Shown one piece after another: positions 1 to 7,796 of a stretch of DNA of 54,573 bases. Positions within the stretch are counted from its first letter, which is position 1, and each line of letters opens with the position of its first letter. Under the pieces are notes generated by a model. That model searched no databases and had not been told where the DNA came from. It saw only the letters and a list, made by a program, of their open reading frames with translations. The translations under genes and the position numbers were made by a program. This DNA is from Robiginitomaculum sp. (GTDB taxonomy: Bacteria; Pseudomonadota; Alphaproteobacteria; Caulobacterales; Maricaulaceae), in assembly GCA_002733905.1 (NCBI GenBank), contig NVXK01000006.1, positions 125,457 to 180,029 on the forward strand. Reading direction: 5' to 3'.

Positions 1-739
1 TGCCTTCTTTGAAGGGTAGGTCTTGCGCGGCTTTGACGGCTTCGAGGGCTTTTATCGGTGATAATTGCCCACGTGCGCGTGCGGCTGTTCTTTTTGATAA
101 GGCGTCAAAAGCCCCTGCGTCCCAATTTGGTAAAGATGTGACATCACAGAGGGCTGGCGGAATATCGTTGTTGGTAATTTTACCGACTAAGAAGGCGACT
201 GCGTTTTGGACGAGGTCTGTGTCATATATTGCGTTTAGCACTCCAGATTTAAGAGCGTCTTTGGCACTGAGAGGTTTGCCTGTTGTGACCATTGTGCCAG
301 CTTGAATGGCACCAATAAGGCGCGGTAAGCGTTGCGTGCCACCTGCGCCGGGGATTAGACCAAGATTAACTTCGGGTAGGCCTGTTTTTGCCGCAGGAGA
401 TCCGACACGAAAGCGACAGCCAAGGGCGACTTCTAGACCGCCGCCAAGTGCCGCGCCGTTAATGGCGGCGCATGTTGGTACACGGCACGATTCAATAATG
501 TCGATAGCGTCAGGGAGGGAAGGCTCCATAGGTGGTTTGCCAAATTCTTTTATATCTGCGCCGCCAATGAAAATACGTCCTGCGCCCGTAATGACAACGC
601 CCTGAATATTTTCATCCGCATTGATCTTTGCAATGGCCTCAACCAATCCTTGGCGCACATGTTGTGACAAGGCGTTCACAGGTGGGTTATCAATAGTCAG
701 TACGGCGATATTGTTTTGAATTTCGTAATTAACACTCAT
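1..739 (-). CDS. Enoyl-CoA hydratase/isomerase (crotonase) domain, probably N-terminus of a FadJ/FadB-type fusion; runs off the left edge
   Basis: The minus strand from the ATG at 737-739 is open for about 246 codons and leaves the window without a stop. It starts [20 protein letters not shown]. It carries the crotonase oxyanion-hole region ([10 protein letters not shown]), the [10 protein letters not shown] segment and [20 protein letters not shown], whose two Glu residues match the catalytic pair of enoyl-CoA hydratases. The enzyme hydrates 2-enoyl-CoA in fatty-acid beta-oxidation in the cytoplasm. The [11 protein letters not shown] form is typical of the hydratase half of bifunctional hydratase/3-hydroxyacyl-CoA dehydrogenases. 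A dehydrogenase half may therefore lie beyond position 1, but this is inferred. A good Shine-Dalgarno (AAGGAGT) lies 6-7 bases upstream of the ATG. The thioesterase and alcohol dehydrogenase just upstream on the same strand fit an acyl-CoA metabolism cluster. Confidence 0.9.
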   Translation of the reverse strand, partial: MSVNYEIQNNIAVLTIDNPPVNALSQHVRQGLVEAIAKINADENIQGVVITGAGRIFIGGADIKEFGKPPMEPSLPDAIDIIESCRVPTCAAINGAALGGGLEVALGCRFRVGSPAAKTGLPEVNLGLIPGAGGTQRLPRLIGAIQAGTMVTTGKPLSAKDALKSGVLNAIYDTDLVQNAVAFLVGKITNNDIPPALCDVTSLPNWDAGAFDALSKRTAARARGQLSPIKALEAVKAAQDLPFKEG

Positions 740-841
740 GACAACTCCTTTATGTAAGTTCTATTAGTATTAGCAGTCCAGTCGGTCAGTCAATGCGGGA
801 ATGTCGTTTTTACATACTTTATATTTAAGCGCGTATGTCCG

Positions 842-1270
842 TTATGGCATGAGGGTTTGTAAAATATCTCGCATCGCTTGTGGTAATGGGGTGGGGCGAC
901 GTGTTTTTGTATCAACATAGACATGTACGAAATGCCCTTGCGCGAATATGTCTTGGGTATCGGCGTTAAATAACCCGATTTCATAGCGCACACTTGAATT
1001 GCCGATTTTGCTGATACGCAAGGCGGATTTTATACCTGTTGGGTATGAAATCGGTGCAAAATATTGGCATTGGGTTTCGACAACAAGACCAATGATAGGG
1101 CTTTGGTTGAGAATAAGCAGTCCTGTTTCTATCAGGAAATTATTCACTAATGTATCGAAATATGTGTAGTAAATGGCATTGTTAATATGGCCATAAATAT
1201 CATTATCATTCCAACGGGTTTGGATATCCATATGATAGGGATAGTCAGAAATTTGTGGTGTTGTGGTCAT
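842..1270 (-). CDS. Acyl-CoA thioesterase, hotdog fold (4-hydroxybenzoyl-CoA thioesterase / YbgC-FadM type)
   Basis: A 142-residue protein of the usual length for single hotdog-domain thioesterases. Near residues 18-42 it has the family signature RWNDNDIYGHINNAIYYTYFD, with the Asp and the GHxNN that follow the R..D.D pattern of the 4HBT family. Such enzymes hydrolyse acyl-CoA to free acid plus CoA. The chain-length preference cannot be read from the sequence. Its ATG overlaps the stop of the upstream alcohol dehydrogenase by one base (TAATG), so the two are translationally coupled and co-transcribed, probably with the crotonase gene about 100 bases downstream. No membrane segment or signal peptide is visible, so it is cytoplasmic. 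Confidence 0.85.
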   Translation of the reverse strand: MTTTPQISDYPYHMDIQTRWNDNDIYGHINNAIYYTYFDTLVNNFLIETGLLILNQSPIIGLVVETQCQYFAPISYPTGIKSALRISKIGNSSVRYEIGLFNADTQDIFAQGHFVHVYVDTKTRRPTPLPQAMRDILQTLMP

Positions 1271-2400
1271 TAGGCTATTGCTTCGTAAATTTCTGTGACA
1301 GCGTCAAATGTCATTTCGCGTGGGTTGTTCATCAACAGGCGTGTCTTGGTCATGGCGTCTTTGGCCATCATATCTATGGCCGTTTTGGGAATGTCTACGC
1401 TGGAGAGTGTTTGCGGTACGCCCGTCGCGTCTTTGATGCGCTGCATGTCTTCGAGTAGGGCCTCACCTGATTTACCAAGGCCAAGATCGACGGAGATTTC
1501 TGCGTAGAGCTTGTCCGCTTTTGGCATATTGTATTTCATGACTTCGTTTAACACCAAGGCGTTTGAAAGGCCGTGGGGTATATGAAAGAAACCGCCGAGT
1601 GGATAGGCAAGGGCGTGGACTGCGGCGCAGGGTGCATTTGAGAAAGCTTGCCCTGCAAACATGGCGCCCATTAACATATCATTGCGCGCGTCAATGTCAT
1701 TGCCGTCTGTGCAAACCCGTTCAATCGCGCCGCGTAATTTCCGCAAAGCCGTAAGGGCGAGTGCGTCGGATATCGGATTTTTTTGTGGCAGTGATGTATA
1801 GGCTTCTATGGCATGTACCATTGCGTCAATGCCTGTGGCCGCTGTGATCAGTTTTGGTAGTCCGAGGGTCAGTCCAGCGTCGAGCAAGACGCGGTCTGCA
1901 TAAAGACTGTCTGCGACAATTCCTTTTTTCTCGGTTTCGCCTGTTGTGACAATAGCGACATTGGTAACTTCTGAACCTGTGCCCGATGTTGTCGGGATGA
2001 GCATAAGAGGGAGGCGCGGCCCTTTGGCAAGGCCGACACCGTAAAGGGATTGTATTGGTTGATCACATCCTGCAAGATGGGCAATGATTTTGGCTGTGTC
2101 CATTGGACTGCCGCCGCCAAAGCCGAGTATCAGGCTCGCATTGAAATCTCTTGCGGCTTTCGCGCCTGCAAGGACAATGGCTTCGGGTGGATCTGCGACA
2201 ACGTCATCAAAAACGAAAACATCATAGCCCGCGCTTTTTAAGGATTCTATTGCGCCGTCTATAAGACCTAAACCGCGCACGCCTTTATCTGTAACAATGA
2301 AAATACGCTTATTGCTGGCAAGCCCGTCTACATATGCAGCCATTTTATGGGTGCCATTACTTTCGATGCGAATGTCGGGAACTGTTTGGAAACTATGCAT
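1270..2400 (-). CDS. Iron-containing (group III) alcohol dehydrogenase
   Basis: A 376-residue protein, close to the ~380 typical of Fe-ADHs. An N-terminal NAD(P)-binding half carries GGGSPMDTAK near residue 95 and PTTSGTGSEV near 137. The C-terminal helical half carries the metal site: DAMVHAIEAYTS near 190, then HALAYPLGGFFHIPHG near 265-280, which supplies the Asp and His ligands of this family. It oxidises alcohols or reduces aldehydes with NAD(P). The substrate is not determinable, although the adjoining thioesterase and crotonase suggest carboxylic-acid or acyl metabolism. It is the first gene of a minus-strand unit and is coupled to the thioesterase through a TAATG overlap. All motif residues are present, so it is probably active. 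Confidence 0.92.
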   Translation of the reverse strand: MHSFQTVPDIRIESNGTHKMAAYVDGLASNKRIFIVTDKGVRGLGLIDGAIESLKSAGYDVFVFDDVVADPPEAIVLAGAKAARDFNASLILGFGGGSPMDTAKIIAHLAGCDQPIQSLYGVGLAKGPRLPLMLIPTTSGTGSEVTNVAIVTTGETEKKGIVADSLYADRVLLDAGLTLGLPKLITAATGIDAMVHAIEAYTSLPQKNPISDALALTALRKLRGAIERVCTDGNDIDARNDMLMGAMFAGQAFSNAPCAAVHALAYPLGGFFHIPHGLSNALVLNEVMKYNMPKADKLYAEISVDLGLGKSGEALLEDMQRIKDATGVPQTLSSVDIPKTAIDMMAKDAMTKTRLLMNNPREMTFDAVTEIYEAIA

Positions 2401-2532
2401 GGCATTACCCTTTGTTGGTCAGAAGGTAATATAACTACACGGATATGCCACTGGCTAGCAAATACTGAAATTAGGGCAATGGGGGCTATTAATTATTTCA
2501 CATGCCCAGACCGCATTATTGTTGGGGCTGTT

Positions 2533-3489
2533 TTAGAACTCTTTATTTTTGGCCGCAGCAACGCCGTATAGTTTTGGTTTAAAACGTCCAAACCAAAATA
2601 TTTTGCCAAGGCCCATATAAAATTTTGCGATAAAGGAAATATAAGAATTATGCCGCATCAGTTTGGAGACGAGGGTGAGCGGTAGATAGACGAAACACTG
2701 TATGAACCCGATACACATCCACTTAAGCACACCGATGATGTTTTTGTTTTCGGCGGCCATTTCAGTCGGACCTTGACCAAAAGCAAAACTTCGTACTTTT
2801 ATGTATTTTGGTGTCGCGCGATGCGGACGAATATCCTCATGGGTGTGACAATGTCGTGTCCATGCGATTACGCCGCCCTGCCTTTGTATGTGTGTAAATA
2901 AAACATCATCTTCGCCGCCAGTTTCATTGGTGCGGGGATCAAATACAGGGTCTGGTAGTTGGCAGTTTTCTAAATCCATAAGTGAATTTCCGCAGCCAAA
3001 AAAATTATCGAGAATACCGTCTTGCAGAGCTGGGCCTTGCCGCTCAAAGAAAGAAACATAGTAATCATTGTATTTTGAATTGCCGGGTATACGCGCGATT
3101 GTCGGGCAAAAGGTCAATGCTGCATTGTGCTTTTTAGATGTTTCGATGAGTGTCGATACCCATTTAGGGCATGCTTCTTGATCGTCATCAAGCCACGCAA
3201 TAAACCTGCCTTTAGCGACGGCAAGTGCGGCATTGCGTGCGTTGGAAACACCAGGGTTTGGAACGTGTAAGTAAACAATATTGACGGGACTGGTTTTGGA
3301 GAAATTTGCAACATATTCTTTGGCGCTTCCCTCGGGGTCATTATCGGTGACAATGATTTCGAATGCCCGTGTGTTGTCTGATTGAATGACTAAACTGTTA
3401 AGCGCGATTGCTAAACCTTTAGGTCTTCGAAATGTAGGCAGAATACAGGATACGCCCTCTTGCCAATTTTGTGTTTTCGTCATAATCAC
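2533..3489 (-). CDS. Glycosyltransferase family 2 (GT-A fold)
   Basis: A 318-residue protein opening with the GT2 nucleotide-sugar fold: VSCILPTFRRPKGLAIALNS near residue 14, IIVTDNDPEG near 45, PGVSNARNAALAVAKGRFIAW and the metal-binding acidic cluster LDDDQEA near residues 100-106. A later GGEDDVLF segment matches the second acidic motif (ED) used for the acceptor base. The C-terminal third (from about 255) is hydrophobic with basic flanks, suggesting membrane association. It probably transfers a sugar from a nucleotide donor to a lipid, glycan or surface polymer. Neither donor nor acceptor can be named. The gene stands alone, with 130 bases to the alcohol dehydrogenase downstream and nearly 290 to the divergent prepilin peptidase. 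Confidence 0.88.
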   Translation of the reverse strand: MIMTKTQNWQEGVSCILPTFRRPKGLAIALNSLVIQSDNTRAFEIIVTDNDPEGSAKEYVANFSKTSPVNIVYLHVPNPGVSNARNAALAVAKGRFIAWLDDDQEACPKWVSTLIETSKKHNAALTFCPTIARIPGNSKYNDYYVSFFERQGPALQDGILDNFFGCGNSLMDLENCQLPDPVFDPRTNETGGEDDVLFTHIQRQGGVIAWTRHCHTHEDIRPHRATPKYIKVRSFAFGQGPTEMAAENKNIIGVLKWMCIGFIQCFVYLPLTLVSKLMRHNSYISFIAKFYMGLGKIFWFGRFKPKLYGVAAAKNKEF

Positions 3490-3773
3490 TGCTCGATTTT
3501 TTCAAAGCTAATTCGGCTTGTTTATAAAACCCATTCCTTAAAAACTTGGCAAGATTAGGCGTTTTTTATGAAAGCATTGTGGTTGGGCTTGACCTCATTT
3601 CATTCCGAGTTGTGATCTGTTCTATAATCCGATACGAAAGCGTGATAATAATCGGATGTTGTCACCCGTTCAGTTTGAGATGAAGGCAAAATAAAGCTAC
3701 GCGCTGTGTACAAAAACTGGGATATATCAGACGGTTAATCCGTGTGAATTTCAGGAGTTAAAAAGATCGAGAC

Positions 3774-4259
3774 ATGAACTTAGCAATGGAATATTTTATG
3801 GGCTTGGGCTTTGGTACCATTTTATGTGTGGGTCTCTTTGCTTTGTCATATATTGATTTCAAAACATATTTACTCCCCAATAAAATAACCTTGCCGCTTA
3901 TACCCATTGGTATTTTGCAATTTTGGATATTGCAGCAGAATTGGGTTTCTGCATGTATTGGCGCGGTGGTTGCTTATCTCGGGTTTGTTGCTGTTGAGAA
4001 AGGTTTTAAAGCGGTGCGTGGTAAGGACGGGCTTGGACGCGGCGATGCTAAACTTCTTGCCGTTGGCGGCGCTTGGTGTGGATGGAGCGCACTTCCTTAT
4101 ATTATTTTGATTGCGAGTTTAACGGGGATTCTCTTTGCTGTTTTCTTCATGAGATCCAAAAACAAATCACAGTTGATGATCGCATTCGGCCCCTTTCTTG
4201 CGCTGGCAATTTTCCTTGTTTGGCTCTGCGTTTATTTTGAAATTATTATGGTCTTATAA
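3774..4259 (+). CDS. Prepilin peptidase, A24 family (CpaA/TadV-like, no methylase domain)
   Basis: A 161-residue polytopic membrane protein with about five hydrophobic segments. It has both catalytic Asp regions of type IV prepilin peptidases: YIDFKTYLLPNKITLP near residue 27, and the GxGD motif in DGLGRGDAKLLAVGG near residue 85. The FGPFLALA segment near the C-terminus is also typical. The N-terminal methyltransferase/zinc domain of PilD is absent, as in short CpaA-type enzymes. It would cleave prepilin leader peptides at the inner membrane, but no pilin or Flp/Tad gene lies nearby, so it is an orphan here. The start is uncertain: an AGGAG lies 16 bases before the ATG at 3774, and an alternative ATG lies at 3786. 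Confidence 0.85.
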   Translation: MNLAMEYFMGLGFGTILCVGLFALSYIDFKTYLLPNKITLPLIPIGILQFWILQQNWVSACIGAVVAYLGFVAVEKGFKAVRGKDGLGRGDAKLLAVGGAWCGWSALPYIILIASLTGILFAVFFMRSKNKSQLMIAFGPFLALAIFLVWLCVYFEIIMVL

Positions 4260-4274
4260 TAATATGCGTATCCG

Positions 4275-4307
4275 AGTGAAACACTCACCTTATTTGAGTG
4301 TTTCACT
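4275..4307. terminator. Bidirectional hairpin terminator between convergent genes
   Basis: A perfect 13-bp stem (AGTGAAACACTCA / TGAGTGTTTCACT) with a 7-base loop lies in the short gap between the prepilin peptidase (plus) and the dioxygenase-like gene (minus). The position between two converging 3' ends supports use in both directions. There is no strong T-run on either side. Confidence 0.7.
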
Positions 4308-4330
4308 AGGGCGGATTTAAATAGCCTATA

Positions 4331-5170
4331 TTAAACGCGGATTCCTATTTCTACGGTTCCTGTATACCCATTCGTGATATTTCCAGAGAGTTCAGGTGTT
4401 TGCATTGCGATCTCATCGCTTGAATTATCGGCAAAAACATTGTCGCTCGCTATTGATACTCTTGAAAGGTTTGAAGCACTTTGGCCATAGCCAGATGCAT
4501 TGTTATAAACCTCCTCACAAACTGTTTCAGGGACAACCATTTGCGAAACTAACAAGCGATTGTCGTAATGTGTTGCCGTAGTTTCACTTTCAAATATTTC
4601 AAAATGTGTATGTGGGAAGCGTCCAGGATAGCAGCCAGGCACAATTGTCGTGAACACCACTTCACCATTGCTATCTGAAATGCCGACGCCTCGTAAATAA
4701 TTCTCAGAAGGTAAGTCGTAAATAGAATACTGACCAATGGCGTCACAATGCCAAAGATAAACAACATATCCTTCTAAGGGTGAGCACCCATCATTAACGT
4801 TCACAATGGTTATGGTGAGCTGTAATTCTACGCCAGTTGCCGTCCCTGTATACGCGCCAAAACTGGTACGTAAATCTTGGCGAATAACACCCGTCTGGGT
4901 GAGTATGTTGGAGGTAGACCCATTGGCGCGATTTGACCCGTCAGAAGGGTAAGGGCCGTTTGTTTCAGTGGGATCAACAAGGCATAACCCATTAGATCCT
5001 CCTCCTGTTGTAACCGTGCCTGAGGTGGTTGTACTTTCTTCTGAGCCGCCGCAGCCAGCTATTAATGCAGTTGCACTTGCTGCCCCTATCCATCCTAAGA
5101 TCGCACGTCTTTCTGTGAGGGCTTGCATATCGAGATGTAGGCGTGTTGTGTTATGTGTTTTTTTTGTCAT
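4331..5170 (-). CDS. Intradiol ring-cleavage dioxygenase-like protein, exported Tat-type lipoprotein
   Basis: A 279-residue protein. The N-terminus has a twin arginine (TERRAILGW) followed by a hydrophobic stretch and the lipobox IAGC (Cys near 40), so export by Tat and lipid anchoring are likely. After a Ser/Thr/Gly-rich linker comes the intradiol fold: ETNGPYPS near residue 70, VYLWHCDAIGQYSIY near 145, and GCYPGRFPHTHFEIF near 185. The last supplies the Tyr and two His expected as Fe(III) ligands. The second Tyr is in GQYS. Family enzymes split catechols between the hydroxyls, and exported members are often of unknown substrate. It follows an EF-hand lipoprotein gene on the same strand, and a hairpin separates the two. 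Confidence 0.85.
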   Translation of the reverse strand: MTKKTHNTTRLHLDMQALTERRAILGWIGAASATALIAGCGGSEESTTTSGTVTTGGGSNGLCLVDPTETNGPYPSDGSNRANGSTSNILTQTGVIRQDLRTSFGAYTGTATGVELQLTITIVNVNDGCSPLEGYVVYLWHCDAIGQYSIYDLPSENYLRGVGISDSNGEVVFTTIVPGCYPGRFPHTHFEIFESETTATHYDNRLLVSQMVVPETVCEEVYNNASGYGQSASNLSRVSIASDNVFADNSSDEIAMQTPELSGNITNGYTGTVEIGIRV

Positions 5171-5217
5171 GGGTTTACTCTGATTTAAATTAGGTGAACT
5201 TGATAAGATGAAGTTGG

Positions 5218-5251
5218 TTTGGGCGTAATATGTTAGCGCTCACGCCCCAAA
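5218..5251 (-). terminator. Hairpin downstream of the EF-hand gene, possible terminator or attenuator
   Basis: TTTGGGCGT and ACGCCCCAAA pair around a ~15-base loop with one bulged C, directly after the EF-hand gene stop. There is no U-run, so partial read-through into the dioxygenase gene is possible. Confidence 0.4.
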
Positions 5252-5255
5252 TTTA

Positions 5256-5837
5256 TTATGGGCGCGCACCTCCGCCGCCGGGGCCACCTTGGCCTCCTCG
5301 ACCTCCACTCGGGCCGCCGCGACCTTGATTGCGTCGGGGGGCGCCACCTGAATTTGCTCTTGGTGGGGCGACAACACGCATGAGTTCATTAAACCCTATC
5401 GCGCCATCACCATTGACTTCAAGTCGTTTGAAAATTTTGGAAAATGCAGTTCTAAATTCTTCTTTTGTTATGATTTGATTGAAATCTGTATCGAAATACA
5501 TGGTGCTCGGGGCGACATCTTGGGACCCTAATGCATTTTCACGCCAGTGCTGTATCTCGAAAGGGTCGAGTTTAAGGTCTCCATTATTATCCGCAATTGT
5601 AAAGGCTTGGGCAACGCCATTTTGATATTCTTCTTGGCTAATACTATAATCGTCGTTGCGGTTAAAACTTGCGATTAAAAGCCCTGCAGTTCTCGTGGCT
5701 GATATCGGGCCGCTCATGTTTTCAGGTCTCGCCTTTGACCCACTTTTTTCCATTGGCCCTTGAGGTGGGCCAGATGAACTTGCACACGCCACCAAATATA
5801 ATGGCAATACCATTGCAGCAATTTTCGCCTTTAACAT
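5256..5837 (-). CDS. EF-hand calcium-binding lipoprotein with Gly/Arg-rich tail
   Basis: Starting at the ATG at 5837, the protein (193 residues) opens with MLKAKIAAMVLPLYLVACASS, a lipoprotein signal with lipobox LVAC. An upstream ATG at 5867 would add ten charged residues before the signal and is less likely. Four EF-hand-like loops follow: NRNDDYSISQEE, DNNGDLKLDPFE, DTDFNQIITKEE and EVNGDGAIGFNE. The second and fourth are closest to the canonical DxDxDG loop. The C-terminal ~40 residues are Gly/Arg/Pro-rich and look disordered. It should bind Ca2+ in the periplasm or at the outer membrane. Function beyond that is unknown. Its upstream region contains a hexanucleotide repeat that could influence transcription. 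Confidence 0.8.
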   Translation of the reverse strand: MLKAKIAAMVLPLYLVACASSSGPPQGPMEKSGSKARPENMSGPISATRTAGLLIASFNRNDDYSISQEEYQNGVAQAFTIADNNGDLKLDPFEIQHWRENALGSQDVAPSTMYFDTDFNQIITKEEFRTAFSKIFKRLEVNGDGAIGFNELMRVVAPPRANSGGAPRRNQGRGGPSGGRGGQGGPGGGGARP

Positions 5838-5959
5838 ATTTTCTCTCTCTCTTTTATACTGATGCAAGTCTGTTAATCAGTTCGAAAAAAGAACACACGT
5901 TAAAGGGCCGTAATTTTCTAAAATGTAATGATGAATTTCAGGTAATCAATGAGGTTAGG

Positions 5960-5982
5960 GGTAAGTGTTTGGTGAAGCCCAC
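5960..5982 (+). repeat. Left arm of a 23-bp inverted repeat enclosing the 6190-6564 gene
   Basis: GGTAAGTGTTTGGTGAAGCC followed by CAC. Its reverse complement occurs at 6615-6637 with one mismatch (22/23). The pair bounds about 680 bases containing the hexanucleotide repeat and one small membrane-protein gene. Confidence 0.85.
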
Positions 5983-5991
5983 CTTACAATC

Positions 5992-6039
5992 TTACTCTTA
6001 CTCTTACTCTTACTCTTACTCTTACTCTTACTCTTACTC
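5992..6039. repeat. Simple sequence repeat, (TTACTC) x 8
   Basis: Eight perfect copies of a hexanucleotide lie in the intergenic region between the divergent EF-hand gene (start 5837) and the membrane-protein gene (start 6190). Repeats of this length are prone to slipped-strand changes. One unit would alter spacing by six bases without being inside a gene. Confidence 0.95.
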
Positions 6040-6189
6040 TGGGATAGTGCCCGTACATTCAAACCAGTGTGCTTAAAGCCTTCGCCGCAGAACTTAAAAC
6101 CAACTTGAACATAGCAAATAAAACGAGTACTGAATTAAACACTTAATTGGTAAAATGAAAATTTAAATTTTTAAAATATAGAGCGAAGC

Positions 6190-6564
6190 ATGCCCAATTT
6201 TAATATTCTTAGCACCGCCACAACTGTTCTCGCTTTATCGTTGTCACTTCTATTGGCGTTTACACCGCAGTTTATTTTTTGGTTGTTCAGTTTGACTGGC
6301 AATGAGGCTGCATATTTCATATCTAGACGCGCGGCAATCATGTTTTTAGGTATAGCGGTTTTAGCTTGGCTTGGTCGCAAGTCTGCGCCCTCAAGCTTGC
6401 GGCAAGCTGTTTGCTTAGGCATGGGTGTTATGATGATCGGGCTTGCTCTCTTAGGACTAGGTGAATTTGCTCGTGGCTACACCAAGGCTGGAATATTATT
6501 AGCGGTCACCACAGAATTCATGTTTGGGTTCGCCTATGTGTACCTTTGGAAAAAGCACTCCTAA
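6190..6564 (+). CDS. Small polytopic membrane protein, unknown function
   Basis: A 124-residue hydrophobic protein with about four membrane segments. These lie roughly at residues 9-35 (LSLLLAFTPQFIFWLF), 45-62, 75-92 and 103-120, with basic residues in the loops between them. I do not recognise a family with confidence. The layout resembles small DUF-type integral membrane proteins of 4 helices. It lies alone between two 23-bp inverted repeats and downstream of the hexanucleotide repeat, so it may be cargo of a small mobile element. It begins at an ATG with only a weak purine-rich sequence (GAGCGAAG) before it. Confidence 0.7.
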   Translation: MPNFNILSTATTVLALSLSLLLAFTPQFIFWLFSLTGNEAAYFISRRAAIMFLGIAVLAWLGRKSAPSSLRQAVCLGMGVMMIGLALLGLGEFARGYTKAGILLAVTTEFMFGFAYVYLWKKHS

Positions 6565-6614
6565 CCTGTCTCGGTGTAAAATGAGGGCCATATCCTCATA
6601 ATAACTATGGTAAT

Positions 6615-6637
6615 GTGGGCTTCACCAAACGCTTACC
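6615..6637 (-). repeat. Right arm of the 23-bp inverted repeat
   Basis: Reverse complement of 5960-5982 with a single C/T difference. It lies about 50 bases after the membrane-protein stop codon. No transposase is present between the arms. Confidence 0.85.
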
Positions 6638-6684
6638 ATTCGGACGAAAACCGTTTTAACACTATCCGCATATTTGGCCTTTCT

Positions 6685-7794
6685 CTAGGAAAGGGGTATG
6701 ATTGCGTGTTTGGAAATATCTTTGAGCGTTGGTGTGCCTGCAAGTGCCATTGTGACTTCCAGTTCTTCACGTAATAATCTTAGCATATGTGCAACCCCAA
6801 GACTGCCAGCGACTGCAAGTGCATAAAGTTGGGGGCGACCAATGAGAACTGCATTTGCGCCGAGAGCTATGGCTTTGAAAACATCTGTTCCGCGTACAAT
6901 GCCGCCATCAATTAAAATCGGGTAGTCAGGGCCGAGTGCTTCACGAATTTCAGGCAATACTTCAATAGCGGATGGCACGCAGTCCAATACGCGTCCGCCG
7001 TGATTTGAAACAATAATACCGTCCATTTTAAACTCGGCGGCTTGTAATGCATCTTCAGTGCTGAGAATGCCTTTTAGATAAATCGGGAGATCCGTCTGGC
7101 TTCTGATCCATTTCATATCCGCCCATGTGGGGGTTTCGCTCATCATGCCTTGGAAGATAACGCTGTGTTCTGGCGGAAGGGATTTGCTCGGAAGAGGGGG
7201 GCGATCCACGAGGTTAACAGCTTCCATGCCATCAGGAAGGACAAACCCTGCGCGTTGTGCGCGGTTGCGTATGCCGTGTAATGGGGCGTCTATGGTAATG
7301 ACTAAGGCTGTATATCCTGCTTTTTCGGCACGTTTGACAATATCAAGGGTAAAGCCTCGGTCTTGTTGAAAATATAATTGAAACCATTTCGGGGTTTCTA
7401 ACTGGTCAGCCATTGTCTCCAAGGTTTCTGTCGCCAGAGTGGAAACGACCATGCCTGTTTCTAGTAAATTTACGGCTTCTATCGTGCCAAGCTCACCCGA
7501 AGGGTGGACAAGCTTTTGAAACGCGACTGGGGCCAGTAAAATAGGATGGCGAAATGTGTCTTGCCCTATGACGGTATGGGTATGCCCGTCTGTGACATCT
7601 ACTAGAATTTTTGGTGTGATCAATATTGCATCAAGCGCCTCTCTATTGCGGCGCAGGGTGATTTCATCACCGCCGCCGCCATATATATACGCATAGACGT
7701 CGGAGGACATGTGGTCTTTGGCACGTGTCTCGTAATCGGACAAGCTGACTAAGTCTTGAGGGATTTCTGTAAGAGGTGGGAGAGGGGCTGTCAT
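6685..7794 (-). CDS. FMN-dependent alpha-hydroxy acid dehydrogenase/oxidase (L-lactate dehydrogenase / glycolate oxidase family)
   Basis: About 369 residues, a full-length TIM-barrel flavoenzyme. The N-terminus has YIYGGGGDEITLRRNREA. The middle has PVAFQKLVHPSGE, QLYFQQDR and VITIDAPLHGIRNRAQRAGF. Then LKGI (FMN-binding Lys), the catalytic SNHGGRVLD (His and Arg) and the phosphate-binding DGGIVRG and GANAVLIGRP. It oxidises a 2-hydroxy acid to the 2-oxo acid, but the substrate (lactate, glycolate, mandelate or other) is not resolved. I chose the ATG at 7794, two bases after the stop of the PiuC-type gene. The ATG at 7812 would overlap that gene by 16 bases. Neither has a clear Shine-Dalgarno, so translational coupling is likely. 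Confidence 0.9.
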   Translation of the reverse strand: MTAPLPPLTEIPQDLVSLSDYETRAKDHMSSDVYAYIYGGGGDEITLRRNREALDAILITPKILVDVTDGHTHTVIGQDTFRHPILLAPVAFQKLVHPSGELGTIEAVNLLETGMVVSTLATETLETMADQLETPKWFQLYFQQDRGFTLDIVKRAEKAGYTALVITIDAPLHGIRNRAQRAGFVLPDGMEAVNLVDRPPLPSKSLPPEHSVIFQGMMSETPTWADMKWIRSQTDLPIYLKGILSTEDALQAAEFKMDGIIVSNHGGRVLDCVPSAIEVLPEIREALGPDYPILIDGGIVRGTDVFKAIALGANAVLIGRPQLYALAVAGSLGVAHMLRLLREELEVTMALAGTPTLKDISKHAIIPLS

Positions 7795-7796
7795 GG

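Noticed and set aside
9-605. Two plus-strand frames of about 100 codons at the left edge
   Set aside because: They are antisense to the crotonase gene, which has all family motifs on the minus strand.
5669-6076. Plus-strand 135-codon frame with a Ser-Tyr repeat
   Set aside because: The repeat is just the translation of the intergenic hexanucleotide array, and the rest is antisense to the EF-hand gene.
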